64,000 nt of DNA from Desulfovibrionaceae bacterium (GTDB lineage Bacteria > Desulfobacterota > Desulfovibrionia > Desulfovibrionales > Desulfovibrionaceae). This document shows positions 56,244 to 62,648 of the stretch, piece after piece. Within the stretch, counting starts at the first letter, position 1, and every line of letters begins with the position of its first letter. A program made the translations under genes and the position numbers. Under the pieces are notes generated by a model. It searched no databases. It had not been told where the DNA came from and was given only the letters and a program-made list of their open reading frames with translations. Location of the stretch: positions 1 through 64,000 of the forward strand of contig JADFXV010000009.1 in the NCBI GenBank assembly GCA_015233395.1, read 5' to 3'.

Positions 56244-57656
56244 TCACTCCTCCGCGAAGTTTTGGGACGTTATGGCCGGCAGGGTCACGGTGAACGCCGT
56301 GCCCTTGCCGGCCTCGCTTTCCACCCTGATGCTCCCGTGGTGGTTCTTGACGATGCCGTAGCTGATCGACAGGCCGAGCCCGGTCCCGCCGACGCCCTTG
56401 GTGCTGAAAAACGGGTCGAAGACGTGGGACAGGTGTTCGGGCGCGATGCCCTTGCCGGTGTCGCGGACCTCGATCTCGACCGCCGCGCCGCCGGAAACGG
56501 CCCGGACGGCGACGCTCAGGCGTCCGCCCGGCGCCATGGCCTGGATGGCGTTGGTGATCAGGTTGACCAGCACCTGATGGATCTGATGCTCGTCGACGAG
56601 CACCGGCGGCAGCCCTTGCGGCAGGTCCAGCGCCGTGTCGATGGCCGAGACGTCGAGCATGTTGCGCACCAGGGCCATGGTGTGCTCGACCAGCTCGCGG
56701 ACGTCCGCCGTCAGGCGTTGCGACTGCTTGGGCTTGGAGAAATCGAGCAGGTTGATGACCACGTTCTTTATCCGCTCCGCCTCGTTCTCGACCTTTTTCA
56801 TGAACTCCAGGCGCATCGTTTCGTCCAGATCGCCGTAAGACTGCTCGAAGGTCTGGGCGATCATGGAGATGTTGTTGAGCGGATTGGTGATCTCATGGGC
56901 CACGCCGGCCGTGAGGATGCCGAGCGAGGCCAGTTTTTTGGTCTGCAGGAGTTCCTCCTCGCGGTTGCGCAGCTCCTGGGACATGCTGTTCACGGCGCGG
57001 ATCACCGAGGCGATTTCGTTGTTGCCGGGGTGCTCCTCGATCTTGTCGAAGCGTCCCTGGGAGATCGATTTCGTGAGCGTCTCGATTTTCTTCAGGGCGT
57101 TGAGGATGCGGCGCGAAGAAACGGGCGACAGCGCCACGGTGGAGAGCAGGATGGCCCAAAAGGAGAGCAGCATGCCGTTGGTGGAATTGTCGATGATCCG
57201 GTGGACTTCCTTGCGCTCCAGGCGGATCAGGGTTTCGGAGAATTCCCGCAGCTTCTTTCCGGCCGAGCGGATGCGCGCCTCGGCGTCCGCGTCCGGGGGA
57301 CGGTCCTGGCCCGCCTCGGGAAAGGTCTTCCCGTACTCCCCGATATCCTCGACAAGCTCGGCGTAATTGGCCGCGCCGGTGGCCCGGACGATGTCGCCGC
57401 GCATCGAGCCCACCACCTGCTTGGCGCTGGCCAGGCGTTCCTTGATGTCGGCGAGTTCGCCCGGGTCGTTGGACAGGAAATAGTTCTTTTCCGAAAGGCG
57501 CATTTCCAGAAACAGGGTGTTCAGGTCGTCGGCGATTTCCACGAAGGCGAGCTTGGTCAGGATGCGGTTCAGATCGTGATAGGCGAAGGCGGCGATGACG
57601 ACGATCAAGGCCACGTTCACAAAACCGCTGAGCACGATGCCGGTTTTGATCTTCAT
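56244..57656 (-). CDS. Membrane sensor histidine kinase
   Basis: A 470-aa kinase. TM1 is near residues 6-25, a helical periplasmic domain of about 140 residues follows, then TM2 (LLSFWAILLSTVAL), a HAMP-like segment (LTKSISQGRFDKIEEHPGNN) and a coil. The HisKA His box (LGILTAGVAHEITNPLNNIS) and ATPase domain (VLVNLITNAIQAM, VRDTGKGIAPEHL, FSTKGVGGTGLGLSISYGIV) are intact. The ATG overlaps the TGA of the upstream membrane gene by four bases (ATGA). The periplasmic domain looks like a four-helix sensor; the signal is unknown. Confidence 0.93.
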   Translation of the reverse strand: MKIKTGIVLSGFVNVALIVVIAAFAYHDLNRILTKLAFVEIADDLNTLFLEMRLSEKNYFLSNDPGELADIKERLASAKQVVGSMRGDIVRATGAANYAELVEDIGEYGKTFPEAGQDRPPDADAEARIRSAGKKLREFSETLIRLERKEVHRIIDNSTNGMLLSFWAILLSTVALSPVSSRRILNALKKIETLTKSISQGRFDKIEEHPGNNEIASVIRAVNSMSQELRNREEELLQTKKLASLGILTAGVAHEITNPLNNISMIAQTFEQSYGDLDETMRLEFMKKVENEAERIKNVVINLLDFSKPKQSQRLTADVRELVEHTMALVRNMLDVSAIDTALDLPQGLPPVLVDEHQIHQVLVNLITNAIQAMAPGGRLSVAVRAVSGGAAVEIEVRDTGKGIAPEHLSHVFDPFFSTKGVGGTGLGLSISYGIVKNHHGSIRVESEAGKGTAFTVTLPAITSQNFAEE

Positions 57657-58408
57657 GGCTCGATATCCGGTTCGCAGCGCGGAGTTTGAATGTATTCGCC
57701 CCTCACCGGCAGATACCACATCGCGCCGTCGCAGATCATAAGTACGCCGGCCAGGACGAGCAGGACGTCGAGGCCGGTCCAGACGCTGACGCCGAAATAT
57801 TCCACCAGGCCGAGCCCCAGGCCGGTCAGGGTGACTCCGGTGCGCAGAAAGGACAGCCCGGTCCTGGCCCTGGCGGCGATGGTCCGGTAGCAGGCGCCGA
57901 TGGTGCGCTGGGCGGCCACGATGCGCCCGTCGTCGCGCGTCCCGAAATCCCGGGTGAGCCAATGCACGTCCTGTTCCAGGGCGAGCGAGAACAGACAGCG
58001 GTTGCCGAACGCGCTTTGCGCCTGCGCGCGCGTCGCCAGGTCGCCGGGATCGGCGGCGGCGACGGCGACCGAACCGCCGCCGCGCTCGCCGGCCGGAAAC
58101 CAGAGACAGCGGATCGGACAGGCGGCGTGATAGCGGTCAAGCAGCTCGCCCGGAATGCTTAAGCGTTCGTCGAAGGCGATCGCCGGCGCGCCGAAATGGG
58201 CGGCGAGCCGGTCGCGCAAGACATCGCCGGGCACGGCGCAATCCTCGATCAGAACCTTTTGCAGAGATGCCGCGCGCGCGGCCGCCCAGAGCTCGGCCTC
58301 GGAAAATTCCCACCCGTTCGGCCCGTTCGACAGATCCGGCAGATCCGGTAAATCGGCCAGGAGGTCGCGATAGAACGCGGCGGACAGGCGCGGTTCAAGC
58401 GCGGCCAT
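57653..58408 (-). CDS. GspE_N/MshEN-like protein with one RTG-helix transmembrane module
   Basis: A 251-aa protein. Residues about 45-155 resemble the GspE_N/MshEN domain (QKVLIEDCAVPGDVLRDRLA then FGAPAIAFDE and VAVAAADPGDLATRAQA). Residues 165-233 form the module: a heptad helix with repeated arginine-threonine pairs (QRTIGACYRTIAARARTGLS then FLRTGVTL), two TM segments and the closing CDGAMWYLP. The region has some likeness to DUF202 but more RT repeats. Its ATG overlaps the end of the previous gene by 14 bp, and its TGA overlaps the kinase start. Near residues 17-32 short DNA repeats give DLPDLPDL and NGPNG. Confidence 0.75.
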   Translation of the reverse strand: MAALEPRLSAAFYRDLLADLPDLPDLSNGPNGWEFSEAELWAAARAASLQKVLIEDCAVPGDVLRDRLAAHFGAPAIAFDERLSIPGELLDRYHAACPIRCLWFPAGERGGGSVAVAAADPGDLATRAQAQSAFGNRCLFSLALEQDVHWLTRDFGTRDDGRIVAAQRTIGACYRTIAARARTGLSFLRTGVTLTGLGLGLVEYFGVSVWTGLDVLLVLAGVLMICDGAMWYLPVRGEYIQTPRCEPDIEP

Positions 58409-60011
58409 GATCGAAAACCACCTTTTCCCATTGGGTGAACGGCGCGCTGTAATCTGGCAGATCGATTTCAAAATCGCCCGCGCGGTAGGGGAACTGCTTT
58501 TTCCATTTTTCCGCGGGCAAGTGCCAGTAATGGCCGTCGGCGACCAGAACCAGGCCGATGGCCAGGATGCAAAATTCGAGCGACGTCCAAACCGGATTGC
58601 GCAAGCCGAAAGAGACCAGCAGGCCAAGTCCGACGGCGCAAAAATTCATGCCGGTGCGGATCAGGGCCATGCCCGTCCTGGAGCGGCTGAGCGCGGTGCG
58701 GAAGCGGGCCATGAGGTTGCGCCGCTCGGCCAGCACCGTGCGCTCCAACGCCAGGCCGGTCGTGCCGAAAATACCGGGCTTGTCTCCTGGCGCGACCGGC
58801 GGTGGAGCGACCGGGCCGCTTGCGGCGGCCGGAGAACCCAGGTGAGGCGGCAAGAGGAGATCCCAGGCCGTGACGTCGCTTTCCGGGGTCGCGATCGAGC
58901 CGAGGCCGCCCTTGCTTCCATGCCGGCCCGGCACGGACCAGTAAAAACCCTCGACGATCATGAGCAAACCGACGCCGATCAGGGCCGAGTCCGGATAGAC
59001 CCAGACCGGCAGGCCTTTATGCCGCAAAAGAGCGATGCCCACGCCGACCAGGGCGATGCCGGTGCGGGTCAGGGCCAGGCCGGTGCGGAACTTGGCCATG
59101 ACCGAACGCAAGGCGGCCAGCCGCGTCCTGTGCTCGGCCAGGTCCGTGCGCTCCAGGGTCAGGACGCGCCGGCGCATCACCGGCGAGAGTTCGCGCCAGT
59201 TTTCCCGCAAGCCTTCCGCGCCGGCCACCGGTTCGGTGTGGCGGAAGGCCGGCCGCGGGCCGGCGCTCACGGTCTCAAGGACCGTGACGCCCGGACTCCG
59301 CGCGGGCTGGGGAACGGCGATCCTGCGTTTGGCGATGCCGCGCGCCTCGATGTACCAAACAAAACCGTCCGCGACCAAAAAGATCCCGGCCAGGGCCAGC
59401 GCGGCTTCCACGATGGAAAGGTAGCCGAAGCCGAAAATGCGGATCAGGATCAGCGCCGCCGTGCAAAACGACAGGCCGGTGCGCAGCAGGGCCAGGCCGG
59501 TGCGGCCCTTGGCCAGCCTGGTGCGATAGGTCGCGAACTGCGAGCGGCGGATGGCCAGATAGGTGCGCGCCCGGGCCAGGATCGTGCGTCCGGCGCAGGC
59601 CGGAAAACCGGGATTGACGTCCCAATTGTGTTCGACGATCCGAACGACGTCCTCGGGCAGGGCGGCCGTGAACCGAAGTTCGGACACGCCGAGGGCGGCC
59701 TTGATGCGCTCGGCCAGCGCCGGATCGCCGGGATCGGCGGCGATGATCTCGGCCCGGTCCGGGGAGAGGGCCGACGGAACCCACAGCTCTTTCTTGAGAA
59801 GCTCGAAACCGAGGCGGCGCGCCGCGTCGGGCACGGCGATGGATTCATCGAAGGCCGCCACCGGAAAGCCGTCGCGCTCGGCGAACTCGCGCAGCCCGTT
59901 CAGCCGGTTGAGCCGGTTCGGACGGGCCGCGCGCCGCGAAGGCCGGGGCGGCGGCACTCGCGGAAAAAACAGTGGTTCTTGGAGCCTCTTGCAAAATTCA
60001 TATACCGCCAT
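58395..60011 (-). CDS. Three-module RTG-helix transmembrane protein with partial GspE_N/MshEN-like domain
   Basis: A frame of 538 aa. Residues about 42-135 align with the core of GspE_N/MshEN (FPVAAFDESIAVPDAARRLG then EIIAADPGDPALAERIKAAL). The module then occurs three times, at about 141-222, 286-360 and 421-498. Each has RTxLAxx heptads (for example TRLAKGRTGLALLRTGLSF), two TM segments and a closing motif (ADGFVWY, VEGFYWS, ADGHYWH). Pro/Ala-rich linkers separate them. The first ~30 residues are encoded by DNA resembling the family-D and family-C repeats, and the domain lacks the ~60 residues that precede it in the next gene. The true start is therefore doubtful. First gene of the coupled operon. 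Confidence 0.7.
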   Translation of the reverse strand: MAVYEFCKRLQEPLFFPRVPPPRPSRRAARPNRLNRLNGLREFAERDGFPVAAFDESIAVPDAARRLGFELLKKELWVPSALSPDRAEIIAADPGDPALAERIKAALGVSELRFTAALPEDVVRIVEHNWDVNPGFPACAGRTILARARTYLAIRRSQFATYRTRLAKGRTGLALLRTGLSFCTAALILIRIFGFGYLSIVEAALALAGIFLVADGFVWYIEARGIAKRRIAVPQPARSPGVTVLETVSAGPRPAFRHTEPVAGAEGLRENWRELSPVMRRRVLTLERTDLAEHRTRLAALRSVMAKFRTGLALTRTGIALVGVGIALLRHKGLPVWVYPDSALIGVGLLMIVEGFYWSVPGRHGSKGGLGSIATPESDVTAWDLLLPPHLGSPAAASGPVAPPPVAPGDKPGIFGTTGLALERTVLAERRNLMARFRTALSRSRTGMALIRTGMNFCAVGLGLLVSFGLRNPVWTSLEFCILAIGLVLVADGHYWHLPAEKWKKQFPYRAGDFEIDLPDYSAPFTQWEKVVFDHGRA

Positions 60012-60187
60012 GTCAGACTCGCAAGACGGCGGAGCAACATAATATAATATTATGATAAATCATGAAAAAAAATTGAATTTCCCCTTGCAATTTCCGCAAA
60101 AATAGGTTGATGTCAAAACACAGACGCACCGGGACGCGTTGTCCCGGCGCATAATCGGTTCCGGAAAATTTTGAGGAGATCCAAGCA

Positions 60188-60457
60188 ATGGTTAAGTCGA
60201 TTTATGTTGGCAATTTGCCCTTCAGCGCCAGTGATGAAGAAATTCGCGAACTGTTTGCACCGTACGGCGAAGTCCAGTCGGTCAAGCTGATCAGCGATCG
60301 CGACACCGGCCGTTTTCGCGGTTTCGGTTTCGTGGAGATGAACGACGCCGAAGCCCAGAAGGCCATCGAAGGCCTCAACGGCAAAGACATGGGCGGCCGG
60401 AATCTGCGCGTCAACCTCGCCGAGGAAAAACCGCAACGCCCCAAACGTTCCTGGTAA
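60188..60457 (+). CDS. RRM-domain RNA-binding protein
   Basis: An 89-aa single RNA-recognition motif protein. RNP2 is SIYVGNLPFSASDEEIRELF and RNP1 is GRFRGFGFVEMNDAEAQKAI, followed by GRNLRVNLAEEKPQRPKRSW with a short basic tail. GAGGAG lies before the ATG. The leader holds a CCGGGAC/GTCCCGG hairpin (60129-60147). A perfect short palindrome lies further upstream (60038-60054). Such proteins bind single-stranded RNA and are often cold-inducible in bacteria; the target is unknown. Confidence 0.92.
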   Translation: MVKSIYVGNLPFSASDEEIRELFAPYGEVQSVKLISDRDTGRFRGFGFVEMNDAEAQKAIEGLNGKDMGGRNLRVNLAEEKPQRPKRSW

Positions 60458-60495
60458 CCACTCGGCCCGCAAGGGCGTCAGGCATACAGACGCAT

Positions 60496-60523
60496 AGCCC
60501 CGCTTCGGCGGGGCTTTTTTTTT
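60496..60523 (+). terminator. Intrinsic terminator of the RRM gene
   Basis: Perfect stem AGCCCCGC / GCGGGGCT with a TTCG tetraloop and eight following T residues. Confidence 0.93.
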
Positions 60524-60526
60524 GCA

Positions 60527-60572
60527 ATTGGGGGAAGACCCTTTTGTTCGCAAAAGGGGGTTCTTTGGATTT
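60527..60572. repeat. Family-A repeat fragment
   Basis: TGGGGGAAGACCCTTTTG, TTCGC, AAAAGGGGGTTC: a short copy of the family-A hairpin right after the RRM terminator and before the trmL stop codon. Confidence 0.6.
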
Positions 60573-60580
60573 TCTCCTTC

Positions 60581-61054
60581 CTACTTCCCTTCCAGCTCCC
60601 CGGTCTGCCGCAAGGCCTCATACAGCACGAGGGTGGCGGCGTTGGCCAGGTTGAGCGAGCGCACCTTCCCCCAGATGGGGATGCGCACCGCGTTCGGATA
60701 GGCGGCCAGGAGATCGTCCGGCAGACCCGAGGACTCCGAGCCGAAGACCAGGGCGTCCTCGCCGGTGAAGACGAAGCGGTGGTGCGGCTCGCCGCGCGGC
60801 AGGCCTGCGCGGTTGCCGGCCGTGGCCGGAACGATCCGGCAGGGCGCAGCCGCCAGGAAGGCGGTAAAGTCCGGCCAGACCGAAAGTTTGACGTGGGGCC
60901 AATAGTCCAGCCCGGCGCGCCGCAAATGTTTTTCGTCGAGCGAAAAACCCAGCGGTTCGATCAGGTGCAACTCGGTGTCCGTGGCCGCGCACAGTCTGGC
61001 GATGCTGCCGGTGTTGGGCGGAATTTCCGGCGCGAGCAAAACGACGCGGATCAT
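60581..61054 (-). CDS. trmL: tRNA (cytidine/uridine-34 2'-O)-methyltransferase TrmL-like
   Basis: SPOUT-family methyltransferase for the wobble nucleotide of tRNA-Leu isoacceptors. The 157-aa protein has EIPPNTGSIARLCAATDTEL, LIEPLGFSLDEKHLRRAGLD, the knot motif VFGSESSGLPDDLLAAYP and SLNLANAATLVLYEALRQ. It follows dacB on the same strand, 19 bp away. Confidence 0.94.
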   Translation of the reverse strand: MIRVVLLAPEIPPNTGSIARLCAATDTELHLIEPLGFSLDEKHLRRAGLDYWPHVKLSVWPDFTAFLAAAPCRIVPATAGNRAGLPRGEPHHRFVFTGEDALVFGSESSGLPDDLLAAYPNAVRIPIWGKVRSLNLANAATLVLYEALRQTGELEGK

Positions 61055-61073
61055 GCGCTGGGTCTTTCGGAGC

Positions 61074-62648
61074 TTAATCGGCCGAATAGGCGGCGATCAG
61101 GGAGCAGATCTGGTCTTGCAGCGCATGGGCGCCGCCGGGGGCGCAGGGGCCGTTGACGATCACGGCCAAGGCGTAAGGTTTGCCGTCGCGGCCGGTGACA
61201 TAGCCGGACAGGGCGCTGACGCCCTGCATGGTGCCGGTCTTGGCGTGGACCACGCCTTCAGCCGGAGCGCCGCGCATGCGGCGCTGCAGGGTGCCGTCCA
61301 CTCCGGCCACGGGCAAGGACGCGTAGAAATCGGAAAAATATTCGGATTTGTGCATGGAGCGCAAAAGCGCGATCAGGCTGTACGGACTGACGCGGTTAAG
61401 CAGCGACAGGCCCGAACCGTCGGTCATGGCGAATTCCTTCTCGCTCACCCCGAGAGAGCCCATGAAGGAGGTCACGGCGGCCGCGCCGTTTTCCCGCGAA
61501 CCCAGGCCGCGCGCCTGCGCTCCGATGGTTTTGAGCAGCTGTTCGGCGTAGAAATTGTTGCTTTTTTTGTTGGTGGTCCGGATCAGCTCGCGCAACTCCG
61601 GGGAATAGTGGACAAACAGGGTGTCGCGCGTTTGGGAGCCGGCGGCCGGTTCGCGGCTCAGGCGCGTCTTGCCCGCGACCCGAATGCCGGAATTTTTGAG
61701 GGTTTCGGCCAGGGCGGTCATGAAGAACATGCCCGGGTCGTCCACGGTCAGAAGGTATTCGCGCGCCGGGACGCGGATGGACTGGCGCCCGTGCACCTCG
61801 ATGACGTTCGAGGCCGGTTTGCGGGCCACGGACAGGGGCGCGGCGGCTTTTTTGGCGCCGGAGGCGGTCACGGCGCCGTTGTCCACCACGAAGCAGGCGG
61901 CCGGGGGCGTGAGCTCCACTTCGGCCTTGTCGCCCTGCTTGCGGCCGGGCTTGACCACCACGCCGACGCAGTTCTGGTTGAGCGAAAGCGCCCCGGACGG
62001 CGCGGCGTAGGGTTTGAGTTCGTCCTCGGCGCACCAGCCGGGGTAATAGGAAAAGCGCTCGAAGCGCGATTCGTCGCCGACCAGGTCCCCGCCGACGGTC
62101 TTGATCCCTTTGGCGGCGAGCGCTTCGGCGAAACCGGTCATGGCGAAGCCGCCCTCGCCGCCGTACCCGCCGCCGCCGCTGATGGCCGGATCGCCCGAAC
62201 CGACCACGATCAGATCCCCGGTCAGCGTTCCTGCCTTGACCGGCCCGGAAGCGGCCAGAACCGTGGCGTAACGGTAGGCCGGAGAGAGATAGTACAGGCT
62301 CGCGGCGGTGGTGAAGAGCTTCATGTTCGAGGCCGGGGCCATGGGCTCGTGCGCGTTGATCCGCGCCAGAGCCGCATTGCCGGCCAGGGACTGGACGTAC
62401 ACGCCAAGGCGCGAGCCGGCGTATTTCGGATCGCTCGCCAGGGCCTCGATCTTGGCGCGCAGCTGCCTGGCCCCGGCCGATTCGTCGAGCCCGGATTCGG
62501 CCAGGGGCGCAAGCGCCGCCGGCTTTTGCGGCGCTTGCGCCGCGCCCTGGCGGACGGGCTTTTCGGCGCAGGCGGCGAGCGTCAGGACCAGCAGGGCCAG
62601 CAGCGCTCCGGCCAGGCGCCGGGCGGGAAAGCGTAAGCAGCCGGTCAC
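61074..62648 (-). CDS. dacB: D-alanyl-D-alanine carboxypeptidase/endopeptidase, PBP4 type, lipoprotein
   Basis: Periplasmic serine-type peptidase of the S13 family that trims peptidoglycan cross-links. The 524-aa protein has a lipobox (LVLTLAAC), and the three catalytic motifs SNMK (APASNMKLFTTAASLYYL), SNN (NKKSNNFYAEQLLKTIGA) and KTG (VVHAKTGTMQGVSALSG). The start is GTG at 62648, which overlaps the TGA of the GGDEF-EAL gene (GTGA), so the two are translationally coupled. A frame continues far upstream but belongs to the other gene's antisense reading. Confidence 0.92.
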   Translation of the reverse strand: MTGCLRFPARRLAGALLALLVLTLAACAEKPVRQGAAQAPQKPAALAPLAESGLDESAGARQLRAKIEALASDPKYAGSRLGVYVQSLAGNAALARINAHEPMAPASNMKLFTTAASLYYLSPAYRYATVLAASGPVKAGTLTGDLIVVGSGDPAISGGGGYGGEGGFAMTGFAEALAAKGIKTVGGDLVGDESRFERFSYYPGWCAEDELKPYAAPSGALSLNQNCVGVVVKPGRKQGDKAEVELTPPAACFVVDNGAVTASGAKKAAAPLSVARKPASNVIEVHGRQSIRVPAREYLLTVDDPGMFFMTALAETLKNSGIRVAGKTRLSREPAAGSQTRDTLFVHYSPELRELIRTTNKKSNNFYAEQLLKTIGAQARGLGSRENGAAAVTSFMGSLGVSEKEFAMTDGSGLSLLNRVSPYSLIALLRSMHKSEYFSDFYASLPVAGVDGTLQRRMRGAPAEGVVHAKTGTMQGVSALSGYVTGRDGKPYALAVIVNGPCAPGGAHALQDQICSLIAAYSAD

